NCBI RefSeq assembly: GCF_004216555.1
Contig: NZ_SGWQ01000004.1
Location: 464,886-528,885, forward strand
Direction of reading: 5' to 3'
Length of the DNA: 64,000 nt
From: Herbihabitans rhizosphaerae
Lineage (GTDB): Bacteria; Actinomycetota; Actinomycetes; Mycobacteriales; Pseudonocardiaceae
A model generated the notes under the pieces. It saw only the letters and a list, made by a program, of their open reading frames with translations, did no database searches and was not told the DNA's origin. The translations under genes were made by a program, and so were the position numbers. Positions 1 to 7,197 of this stretch are shown piece by piece; positions within the stretch are counted from its first letter, which is position 1, and every line of letters begins with the position of its first letter.

Positions 1-1
1 C

Positions 2-37
2 GCCACCTATCGCGAGGGCCTGCGGCGCCTGGACTAA
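2..37 (+). CDS. 3' end of an upstream gene (partial)
   Basis: The first bases read as eleven sense codons followed by TAA, in the same direction as ung and 9 nt before its start. Only the C-terminal residues ATYREGLRRLD are present. In mycobacteria the gene before ung is thiL (thiamine-monophosphate kinase), so thiL is a possible identity from gene order alone. The tail is too short to confirm it. Confidence 0.5.
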   Translation, partial: ATYREGLRRLD

Positions 38-46
38 GGTCGCTCC

Positions 47-724
47 GTGGCCGCACGACCGCTCAGTGAAATCGTCGAAGCAGGATGGGCTGAGGCGCTC
101 GCCCCCGTCGCCGGCAAGGTTGCCGAGATGGGCGAGTTCCTCCGCGCGGAGATCGCCGCCGGCCGGCAGTATCTTCCCGCCGGGGAACACGTGCTGCGCG
201 CGTTCACCCAGCCGTTCGCCGACGTGCGAGTGTTGATCGTGGGGCAGGACCCGTACCCGACACCGGGGCACGCGATCGGGCACTGCTTCTCGGTGGCGCC
301 GGACGTGCGCCCGCTGCCGAAGAGCCTGATCAACATCTACAAGGAGTACTGCGAGGACCTCGGCCACCCGCCGCCGGCCAACGGCGATCTGTCGCGGTGG
401 GCGGAGAACGGTGTGCTCCTGTTGAACAGGGCGCTCACCGTCGCGCCGCACAAGCCGAACTCCCACCAGGGCAAGGGGTGGGAGGACGTCACCGAGCAGG
501 CGATCAAGGCGCTGGCCGCCCGGGGTGGTCCGCTGGTGGCGATCCTGTGGGGCCGCAACGCGCGCAACCTGCGGCCGATGCTCGGGCAGGTGCCGTGCGT
601 CGAGTCGGCGCACCCGAGCCCGCTGTCGGCGCACAACGGCTTCTTCGGCTCACGCCCGTTCAGCCGCGCGAACGAGCTGCTGACCAAGCAGGGCGGCGAG
701 CCGGTCGACTGGAAGCTGCCGTAG
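47..724 (+). CDS. ung: Uracil-DNA glycosylase, family 1
   Basis: Removes uracil from DNA arising by cytosine deamination or dUMP misincorporation, as the first step of base-excision repair. The 225-aa product has the family-1 water-activating motif GQDPYP at residues 66-71 and the minor-groove intercalation loop HPSPLSA at 189-195. Asn127 in LLLNRAL is the likely uracil-specificity residue. Length is normal for Ung. The GTG at 47 follows the previous stop by 9 nt, so the two genes are probably co-transcribed. Nothing unusual is seen. Confidence 0.96.
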   Translation: MAARPLSEIVEAGWAEALAPVAGKVAEMGEFLRAEIAAGRQYLPAGEHVLRAFTQPFADVRVLIVGQDPYPTPGHAIGHCFSVAPDVRPLPKSLINIYKEYCEDLGHPPPANGDLSRWAENGVLLLNRALTVAPHKPNSHQGKGWEDVTEQAIKALAARGGPLVAILWGRNARNLRPMLGQVPCVESAHPSPLSAHNGFFGSRPFSRANELLTKQGGEPVDWKLP

Positions 725-834
725 CGCTGAAGACGTCAAGTGCGGCCGTGTCAGAGGGTCACAGTTGGCTCTCTATGTAATCCCTGTGTGGGCGAAGTCG
801 AACCACAAGGCAGCGTGGCAAGAGCTTCGCCGGT

Positions 835-1287
835 ATGACCACACTCGAACTGCCCCGGCGAGCCGGCGAACGGCCCCGCACCGGACCCGAAGTGCCACAC
901 GTCCAGCTCAGCCAGAACGTCCCACCGGAGATCACCGACGAGCTGAAGTCGTGGATGTCCACCGCACTCGACGGCGCGGTGATCAAGCCGAGCGAGATCT
1001 CCGAGCCGGGCTCGCTCGCCTTCTTCGTGAACGGTGCGCCGGGAGCCGTCCTGCTGCCGCCGCGCCTGGACGCCGAATTCGTGCACGTCCACCGGGACGG
1101 CAGCCTGCACATGGCGCTGTCCGCAGGGGACCAAGCCTCGCTGATCGACGCCGGTTGGGGAGAACGGCATCCGCTGTACGGGCCGGTCGTCAACGTCGTG
1201 ATGCTGTACGGCCCGCGCGATCGCGACGAGCTGGAGATCGCGAAGAAGGTCGTGCTCGCGGCACACCGCTACGCCACGACCGGGTGA
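835..1287 (+). CDS. DUF5519 (luciferase-domain) family protein
   Basis: A 150-aa protein resembling the actinobacterial DUF5519 'luciferase family' proteins: a segment reading VPHVQLSQNVPPEI near residue 20, a central FVHVHRDGSLHMAL stretch around 80-95, and a C-terminal VVMLYGPRDRDEL segment. No catalytic function is established for the family. It is soluble, with no signal peptide. Its 110-bp leader (725-834) holds a weak 7-bp stem (GGCGAAG/CTTCGCC) but no clear promoter. A strong hairpin right after the gene separates it from convergent rpmB. The family call is from remembered sequence similarity. Confidence 0.7.
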   Translation: MTTLELPRRAGERPRTGPEVPHVQLSQNVPPEITDELKSWMSTALDGAVIKPSEISEPGSLAFFVNGAPGAVLLPPRLDAEFVHVHRDGSLHMALSAGDQASLIDAGWGERHPLYGPVVNVVMLYGPRDRDELEIAKKVVLAAHRYATTG

Positions 1288-1292
1288 AAGAT

Positions 1293-1327
1293 CGAGGCCC
1301 GGCGGGGGATGTCCCCACCGGGCCTCG
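1293..1327. terminator. Bidirectional hairpin terminator between convergent genes
   Basis: Near-perfect inverted repeat: arms CGAGGCCCGG and CCGGGCCTCG, then one C/A mismatch and four more G:C pairs, around a 5-nt loop. It sits between the stops of the DUF5519 gene (+) and rpmB (-), so it can end both transcripts. There is no U-tract, which is common in actinomycetes. Confidence 0.75.
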
Positions 1328-1348
1328 GATCAAGCCTCGTCAGACGGC

Positions 1349-1540
1349 TCAGCCGCGAACGACCTTGCCCGCCTTGATGCAGGAGGTGCACACGTTCATG
1401 CGCTTCTTCTGCGAGGGGCCGATCTTCGCGTGCACGGTCTGGATGTTCGGGTTCCACCGGCGGTTGGTACGCACGTGAGAGTGCGAGACCGACTTGCCGA
1501 AGCCCGGCCCCTTGCCGCAGACGTCGCAAACGGCAGCCAC
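1349..1540 (-). CDS. rpmB: 50S ribosomal protein L28 (zinc-binding form)
   Basis: Structural protein of the large ribosomal subunit, 63 aa starting at GTG ([12 protein letters not shown]). Two CxxC pairs, C5/C8 and C51/C54, form the zinc ribbon of the Cys-containing (C+) L28 type. This matters because many actinobacteria also carry a Zur-controlled zinc-free paralogue; this copy is the zinc-dependent one. It faces the DAK2-domain gene, so the 174 bp between 1540 and 1715 must hold both promoters. The location next to ung, DAK and recG matches other actinobacteria. Confidence 0.96.
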   Translation of the reverse strand: MAAVCDVCGKGPGFGKSVSHSHVRTNRRWNPNIQTVHAKIGPSQKKRMNVCTSCIKAGKVVRG

Positions 1541-1714
1541 GTCAGACACTCCTTCAGGTTTGCTCGGAAGTGGTGCGCACGGCCACGATGGGCCACAGCA
1601 CACGAGCCCGGGCCGGCCGGGCAGCTAGCACAGCGTAGCCGGTGCGCCGCGAGTGCTCCAAACCGGGGCCGTGATATCTCGTTACCCTCGCCCAGACACC
1701 AGAGGAGGGTGACC

Positions 1715-3349
1715 GTGCTGCAGGCCTTGGACGCCGCCGCGATCCGGCAGTGGGCCGCCGGCTGCGTCCAGGTGCTCAACGCCGGCCGGGACGAGATCAA
1801 CAGGATCAACGTGTACCCGGTCGCCGACGCCGACACCGGGTCCAACCTGCTCGGCACCGTGCGCGCCGGCCTGGAGGAACTGCTGCGCGCGCCGGCCGAC
1901 GAGCGCACGGGCGCCGGCACGGCCGTCGCCGTGCTCGCCAGGGGCGCGCTGGCCGGCGCCCGGGGCAACTCCGGCGTGATCCTGTCCCAACTGCTGCGCG
2001 GGTTCGCCGAGCCGCTGTCCACTGTGGACGCGATCGGCCCGGCTGAGCTGGCCGGCGCGTTGGACCGGGCTGCCGAGCTGGCGTCGTGCGCGGTGAGCGA
2101 CCCCGTGCCCGGCACGATGCTGTCGGTGGCCGGCGCGGCGGCGCGAGCCGGTCGGGACACCGGCGCGGACGACCTGGACAGGGTGGTGACCGCCGCGGTC
2201 GCCGCCGCGGAGAAGGCGCTCGCGGAGACGCCGAACCAGCTGGCCGTGCTGGCCGAGGCCGGCGTGGTGGACGCCGGCGGGCTCGGCGTCGTGCTGATCC
2301 TGCGCGCGCTGGCGACCGTCGTGGCCGAGGGCCGGGTGACTCCGGACGCGGTGAGCATCGTGCCGCCCGCGCCGAGCGACGAGCACACCTCGATCACCGT
2401 GCGCGAGGCCGGCTCCGAGGCGTACGGCTACGAGGTGATGTACCTGCTGGACGTCACTGATCAGTCCAAAGTGGACACTCTGAGGGAAGAGCTGTCCGGG
2501 TTGGGCGACTGCGTGTCGGTCGCCGGGGACGGGCGCGGCCTGTGGACCGTGCATGTGCATTGCAACGACATCGGCACCGCGATCGAGTTCGGCGTGGAGG
2601 CCGGCCGTCCGCACCAGATCAGGGTGGCCCGGTTCGCCGACGGTCCGCAGGAGCAGCCGAGCCGGTTCCTGTCCGACCGCGCGGTCGTGGTGGCGGTGCG
2701 CGGCGGGGGACTGGCCGAGCTGTTCGCCGCCGAGGGCGCCTCGGTGTTCACCGCCGCCGACGACGAGCCGGACGCGTACCGGCTGCTGGACGTGATCACC
2801 GAGACCGGCGCGGCCCAGGTGACCGTGCTGCCGGGCGATGTCGGTCTCACCGCGGTGGCCGACGAGGCGGCGATCAGGGCGGTGGCCGGCGGGCAGGACG
2901 TGCTCGTGGTGCCGTGTTCGTCGCCGGTGCAGGCGCTCGCCGCGCTCGCCGTGCACGATCCGCGGCGGCGCGCCGGGGACGACGTGGTGTCGATGGCGGA
3001 GGCGGCGGCCGCCACCCGTCGCGGTGAGGTCATGATCGCCAAGGGTGAGGCGATCACCTGGGTCGGCGCCTGCAAAGCTGGTGACGTGCTCGGGTTCGCC
3101 GACGGCGAGGTGGTGATCATCGAGCCGGGCCCGGCCGGTGAGTCGCAGACCGTCGGCACCGCGCGTGGCGTGCTGCGGCTGATGCTGGCCTCCGGTGGTG
3201 AGCTGGTGACGGCGGTGATGGGCGTGAGCGCTCCGGCGGGCCTCGCGTCCGAGTTGGAGGAGTTCGTGCGGCACGAGCACCCGGAGGCGGACCTGGTGTG
3301 CTACGACGGCGGTGAACTCGACGCGGTGATCATGTTCGGAGTGGAATGA
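1715..3349 (+). CDS. DAK2/DhaL-domain protein, FakA-like
   Basis: A 544-aa protein with an N-terminal DhaL (DAK2) nucleotide-binding domain: residues 32-44 read NVYPVADADTGSN, with Asp38 and Asp40 as expected Mg-ADP ligands. The C-terminal half resembles the DegV/DAK1-like region of fatty-acid kinase FakA. In Firmicutes FakA phosphorylates fatty acids held by FakB; no FakB (DegV) gene is in this window, so the substrate here is unproven. I chose GTG 1715 because AGGAGG lies at 1703-1708 with 6-nt spacing; GTG 1709 would touch it. recG follows after 1 nt, so the two are probably co-transcribed. An exact iterated palindrome lies at 2017-2029. Confidence 0.85.
   Translation: MLQALDAAAIRQWAAGCVQVLNAGRDEINRINVYPVADADTGSNLLGTVRAGLEELLRAPADERTGAGTAVAVLARGALAGARGNSGVILSQLLRGFAEPLSTVDAIGPAELAGALDRAAELASCAVSDPVPGTMLSVAGAAARAGRDTGADDLDRVVTAAVAAAEKALAETPNQLAVLAEAGVVDAGGLGVVLILRALATVVAEGRVTPDAVSIVPPAPSDEHTSITVREAGSEAYGYEVMYLLDVTDQSKVDTLREELSGLGDCVSVAGDGRGLWTVHVHCNDIGTAIEFGVEAGRPHQIRVARFADGPQEQPSRFLSDRAVVVAVRGGGLAELFAAEGASVFTAADDEPDAYRLLDVITETGAAQVTVLPGDVGLTAVADEAAIRAVAGGQDVLVVPCSSPVQALAALAVHDPRRRAGDDVVSMAEAAAATRRGEVMIAKGEAITWVGACKAGDVLGFADGEVVIIEPGPAGESQTVGTARGVLRLMLASGGELVTAVMGVSAPAGLASELEEFVRHEHPEADLVCYDGGELDAVIMFGVE
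2017..2029. repeat. Iterated palindrome GTCCACWGTGGAC (family entry)
   Basis: A 13-bp sequence with perfectly complementary 6-bp arms around a central A/T. Exact copies start at 2017, 4898, 5276, 9637, 22510, 22531, 31093, 33913, 36066, 36225 and 59640. One-mismatch copies include 2464, 20450, 35970, 39599 and 51034. Looser copies of the form GTCC-NNN-GTGGAC include 7564, 14303, 15755, 19875 and 35580. In all exact coding copies the frame is TCC-ACW-GTG-GAC (Ser-Thr-Val-Asp). Confidence 0.85.
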
Positions 3350-3350
3350 C

Positions 3351-5540
3351 ATGGTGTCCTTCGAGGACAAGCTGGACGGCCTGCTCGGCACGAAGTCGGC
3401 GAAGGCACTCGCCGCCGCGCTGGACATCCACACGGTCGGCGGCCTGCTGCGGCACTACCCGCGCCGGTACGTCAAGCGCGGTGATCTGACCAGGATCGCC
3501 GGCCTCGACGTCGGCGAGCACGTCACCGTCATGGCCAGGGTGGTGAACAAGCGCGAACGCAGGATGCAGCAGCGCGCCGGCAAGATGACCGAGGTGACCG
3601 TCACCGACGGCGAGCGTCAGCTACAACTGGTGTTCTTCCGGAGGGTGACGGGGCTGGACAAGCTCCGCATCGGCGAGGTCGGGCTGTTCGCCGGCAAGGT
3701 GACGCGGTTCAACCGCACGCTGCAGCTCGCCCACCCGGACTTCAAGGTGCTGGAGAGCGAGGACGGGGTCGACGCCTCCGAGACGTTCCTGCGCACGCTC
3801 ATCCCGGTGTACCCGGCGACCGAGAAGCTGCCGTCCTGGCGCATCGCCAACTGTGTCGAGCAGGTGCTGGCCGTCTGGGACGGCACGGAGGATCCGCTGC
3901 CCGCCGAATGGCTCGACCGGCACAAGATGCTCGACCTGACGACCGCGCTGCGCGATCTGCACATGGGGTACGACTGGGCGGCGATCGAGCGTGCGCGCAA
4001 GCGGCTGAAGTGGGACGAGGCGTTGGCCGTGCAGCTCGCGCTGGCGCAGCGGCGGTTCGCGGCGGGGGCTCGGCCCGCGCCCGCCTGCCCGCGCACGGAC
4101 GGCGCGATCCTGGACGCGTTCGACGCGCGGCTGCCGTTCGAGCTGACCGAGGGGCAGCGCGAGGTCGGTGAGGTGGTCGCGGCCGATCTGTCCGGCGAGC
4201 ACCCGATGAACCGGCTGCTGCAGGGTGAGGTCGGCAGTGGAAAGACGATCGTCGCGCTGCGGGCGATGTTGCAGGTGGTGGACTCCGGGCGGCAGGCGGC
4301 CCTGCTCGCGCCGACCGAGGTGCTCGCGGCACAGCACGCCCGCTCGGTGCGCCAGATGCTCGGCGATCTCGCCATGGCCGGCGAGTTGGGCGGCGCGGAG
4401 AAGGCCACGCGGCTGGCCCTGCTGACCGGTTCTTTGCCTGCCGCGCAACGGAAGCAGGCGTTGCTGGACGCGGCGAGCGGGTCGGCCGGCATCGTGGTCG
4501 GCACGCACGCGCTGATCCAGGACACGGTCCAGTTCGCCGACCTCGGGTTCGTCGTGGTGGACGAGCAGCACCGGTTCGGTGTCGAGCAGCGGGACGCCCT
4601 GCGCACGCGGGCGGGCGAGGACACCAGCCCGCACGTGCTGGTGATGACCGCGACGCCGATTCCGCGCACGGTGGCCATGACCGTCTACGGCGATCTGGAG
4701 GTCTCGTCGCTGCGCGAGCTGCCCCGCGGCCGCTCGCCGATCGGCACCAACGTCGTGCCGGCGGCGGAGAAGCCGTCATGGCTGGATCGGGCGTGGCAGC
4801 GCATTCACGAGGAGGTGGCCAAGGGTCACCAGGCCTACGTGGTGTGCCCGAGGATCGGTGACGCGCCGTCCGCCGGCGAGGACGTCGACGCCGAAGAGTC
4901 CACTGTGGACAGTGAAGAGGAACGGCGTGCGCCGCTGGCGGTCAACGAGGTGGGCCCGATGCTCGCCGAGGGCCCGCTGGCCGGGTTGCGGCTCGGCGTG
5001 CTGCACGGCCGGCTGCCCGCCGACGAGAAGGACTCGATCATGCGCGCGTTCGCCGCCGGCGAGTTGGACGTGCTCGTGGCCACCACGGTGATCGAGGTGG
5101 GCGTGGACGTGCCGAACGCGACGGTCATGGTGATCATGGACGCGGACCGGTTCGGCGTGAGTCAGCTGCACCAGCTGCGCGGCCGGGTGGGCCGGGGGAG
5201 CGCGCCCGGTTTGTGCCTGCTGATCACCGACGTGCCGGACGGCACCTCGACGCGCGAGCGGCTGGACGCCGTCGCGTCCACTGTGGACGGTTTCGAACTG
5301 TCCCGGGTGGACCTGGAGATGCGTCGCGAGGGCGACATCCTGGGTGCGTCGCAGTCCGGCAAGAACTCCGGGCTGCGGATGCTCTCGCTGCTGCGCGACG
5401 AGGAGACGATCACCGCCGCGCGGCACGAGGCCGCCGCGCTGATCGCCGACGACCCCGAGCTGCGCCGATCTCCAGGACTCGCCGCGATGGTGTCCGACCT
5501 GGTGGACACCGACCGCGCCGAGTACCTGGAGAAAGCCTGA
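3351..5540 (+). CDS. recG: ATP-dependent DNA helicase RecG
   Basis: Branch-migrating helicase that remodels stalled forks and Holliday junctions. The 729-aa product has the N-terminal wedge (OB-like) region at about 60-150, Walker A GEVGSGKT at 292-299, the DEQH box at 404-407, the MTATPIPRT motif, and a C-terminal helicase lobe ending in the QLRGRVGRG motif VI. An acidic insertion of roughly 20 residues (about 500-525, rich in Glu/Asp) sits between the lobes and contains an iterated palindrome at 4898-4910. A second palindrome is at 5276. The ATG follows the DAK gene stop by 1 nt. It converges on the FilP-like gene with a 17-nt gap that includes a tandem 16-bp repeat. Confidence 0.96.
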   Translation: MVSFEDKLDGLLGTKSAKALAAALDIHTVGGLLRHYPRRYVKRGDLTRIAGLDVGEHVTVMARVVNKRERRMQQRAGKMTEVTVTDGERQLQLVFFRRVTGLDKLRIGEVGLFAGKVTRFNRTLQLAHPDFKVLESEDGVDASETFLRTLIPVYPATEKLPSWRIANCVEQVLAVWDGTEDPLPAEWLDRHKMLDLTTALRDLHMGYDWAAIERARKRLKWDEALAVQLALAQRRFAAGARPAPACPRTDGAILDAFDARLPFELTEGQREVGEVVAADLSGEHPMNRLLQGEVGSGKTIVALRAMLQVVDSGRQAALLAPTEVLAAQHARSVRQMLGDLAMAGELGGAEKATRLALLTGSLPAAQRKQALLDAASGSAGIVVGTHALIQDTVQFADLGFVVVDEQHRFGVEQRDALRTRAGEDTSPHVLVMTATPIPRTVAMTVYGDLEVSSLRELPRGRSPIGTNVVPAAEKPSWLDRAWQRIHEEVAKGHQAYVVCPRIGDAPSAGEDVDAEESTVDSEEERRAPLAVNEVGPMLAEGPLAGLRLGVLHGRLPADEKDSIMRAFAAGELDVLVATTVIEVGVDVPNATVMVIMDADRFGVSQLHQLRGRVGRGSAPGLCLLITDVPDGTSTRERLDAVASTVDGFELSRVDLEMRREGDILGASQSGKNSGLRMLSLLRDEETITAARHEAAALIADDPELRRSPGLAAMVSDLVDTDRAEYLEKA

Positions 5541-5569
5541 GCTAGCGGGACCCTGAGTTAGCGGGACTG
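5538..5569. repeat. Tandem 16-bp repeat across convergent gene ends
   Basis: Two adjacent units (5538-5553 and 5554-5569) share TGAG-Y-TAGCGGGAC. The first unit carries the recG stop on the + strand, and each unit carries an in-frame stop for the opposing coiled-coil gene on the - strand. It looks like a small tandem duplication at the gene junction. Confidence 0.6.
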
Positions 5570-7087
5570 CGCGGGCTGCTTCTGCTGCCCGGCGGAGTTT
5601 TTCTTGTCGTCCTGCTGGTTGTTGGCCTGCTGCGACTTGGCGTCGCCGGAGTTGTCCTGCAGGCCGCTGGTTGCCGCCGCGAAGTGCTTGCGTGCCTCGT
5701 CCATCGCCGCGAAGGTCGCCGACAGCTGCTCGGAGACCCGACGCTCGTGGTCCGAGGCGGCCTTCTCGCGCTCGTCCGCGAAGGCAAGACGCCGCTCGGT
5801 CTCCTCGGAGACCTTCTTCTCCTTGGCCTGCAGGTCGGCCTGGCGCCGGGACAGCTCCTTGTCCACCGCCTGCTGCTTGGCCGCGATCTCGTCCTCGATG
5901 GACGCGGCCCGCCGCTCGGCGTCGGACACGAGCTTGGCCGCCTGGTCCTGAACGGCCTTCTCCCGCTCGGCGACGAGCTTGTCGGACTTGGCGCGCTGCT
6001 CGGCGAGCTGACGCTCGACGTTCTGCTGCTTGGCGACGATCGATTCCTCGATGCCGGCCGCGTGCTGCTGCGCCTCGGCGACCAGCTTGTTCGCCTGCGT
6101 CTCCGCCGCCTTCTCCCGGTCGGCGACCAGCTTCTCCATCTTCTCGCGGCGGTCGGCCAGCGCGGCGTCGCTCTCCGACGCCCTGCGCTCGGCGTCCAGG
6201 ATGAGCTGGGTGCTGCGCTCCTGCGCGGCCGCCTCCTGCTCGCCGATCCGGCGCCGGACCTCGTCCTCCTGTGCGGCGAGCGAGTTCTCCAGCTCGCGCT
6301 CCAGCGCGGCGCGCTGCTCGGCGGCCTCGGAGTCCATCGCATCACGCCGCTGAGTCGCCTCGGCGAACAGTGCGGCGATCCGGTCCTCGTTGGCCCTGGC
6401 GTTGCGCTCGTTCTCCGCGTGCGCGTCGGACAGGAGCTTCTCGTGCTCGGCGACCAGCGAGGCCTTGCGCTGTTCGTGCTGCTTGTTCAGCTCGTCGTGG
6501 TGAGCGCGGTAGGCCGTCTCCAGCTCCTCGCGGCGCTTCTCCGCCTTGGCGACGATGTCGTCGGCCTGCTTGCGCTGCTTCGCGGCCTGCGCTTCGGCCT
6601 GCTGCTGGATCTTCCCGGCGGCGGCTTCCGCGGCACGCCTGGTCTCGGCGGCGCGGGCGTCTGCCTCGGTCCTGGTGTTGGTGGCCGCGCGGTCGGCGTC
6701 GGAACGCGTCTGCTTGGCGTACTCCTCGGCCTCCGACTTGGTGTTGTGCGCGTACTCGTCGGCCTGGCGCTTGAACTCGGCGATCTCCTCCTCGGCGAGC
6801 TGCATCATCAAGCGCACGCGCTCGGTCATGCTCTCGGTGCTCGCCGGGTTCGCGCTGAGTCGATTCAGCCGCGCCTTGGTCTCCAGGAGTTGCTGCTGCA
6901 CGCTGCCGAGCGTCTTGGACAGCTCGCCAACCTGCGCCTGCGCCTCCTGGCGGGACTTGGTCGCGTTCTTGAGGTCATACGTCAGCCTGGTGACACGCTC
7001 GTTGACCTGCCGCTGGTTGTACCCGCGCAGGACCGTGTCGAAATGAGGCAGCTTGGGGGACGACTCGGTGTCGTCGTTCGCGGACAT
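5558..7087 (-). CDS. FilP/Scy-type coiled-coil cytoskeletal protein
   Basis: A 509-aa protein that is almost entirely Ala/Glu/Lys/Arg-rich coiled coil after a short N-terminus (FDTVLRGYNQRQVNERV, residues about 17-33) resembling the DivIVA lipid-binding start. Within the rod, the block beginning KLVAEAQQHAAGIEE recurs 51 residues later as KLVSDAERRAASIED, and an earlier copy lies 40 residues upstream (51 minus one 11-residue hendecad). A 51-residue mixed heptad/hendecad repeat is the published hallmark of Streptomyces Scy and FilP, which organise polar growth. Length lies between FilP and Scy. The C-terminal 45 residues are Gln/Asn/Lys-rich and probably disordered. The ATG start is clear and the gene is monocistronic. 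Confidence 0.75.
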   Translation of the reverse strand: MSANDDTESSPKLPHFDTVLRGYNQRQVNERVTRLTYDLKNATKSRQEAQAQVGELSKTLGSVQQQLLETKARLNRLSANPASTESMTERVRLMMQLAEEEIAEFKRQADEYAHNTKSEAEEYAKQTRSDADRAATNTRTEADARAAETRRAAEAAAGKIQQQAEAQAAKQRKQADDIVAKAEKRREELETAYRAHHDELNKQHEQRKASLVAEHEKLLSDAHAENERNARANEDRIAALFAEATQRRDAMDSEAAEQRAALERELENSLAAQEDEVRRRIGEQEAAAQERSTQLILDAERRASESDAALADRREKMEKLVADREKAAETQANKLVAEAQQHAAGIEESIVAKQQNVERQLAEQRAKSDKLVAEREKAVQDQAAKLVSDAERRAASIEDEIAAKQQAVDKELSRRQADLQAKEKKVSEETERRLAFADEREKAASDHERRVSEQLSATFAAMDEARKHFAAATSGLQDNSGDAKSQQANNQQDDKKNSAGQQKQPAQSR

Positions 7088-7150
7088 GCGGCTACTTTAG
7101 TGGTCGCCCCGGCGGGTGATACCGCCGCTACGGTGAAGCTTTGTAAAAGA

Positions 7151-7186
7151 CACGTTGGGCCCGGTCAGAGGCCCGGGCCCAACGTG
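7151..7186 (-). terminator. Rho-independent-type terminator of the MMPL gene
   Basis: A 13-bp perfect stem (CACGTTGGGCCCG / CGGGCCCAACGTG) with a 10-nt loop lies 11 nt beyond the MMPL stop codon. On the minus strand it is followed by TCTTTTAC, a short T-rich tract. It insulates the downstream FilP-like gene. Confidence 0.85.
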
Positions 7187-7197
7187 ATCATCAGTGG

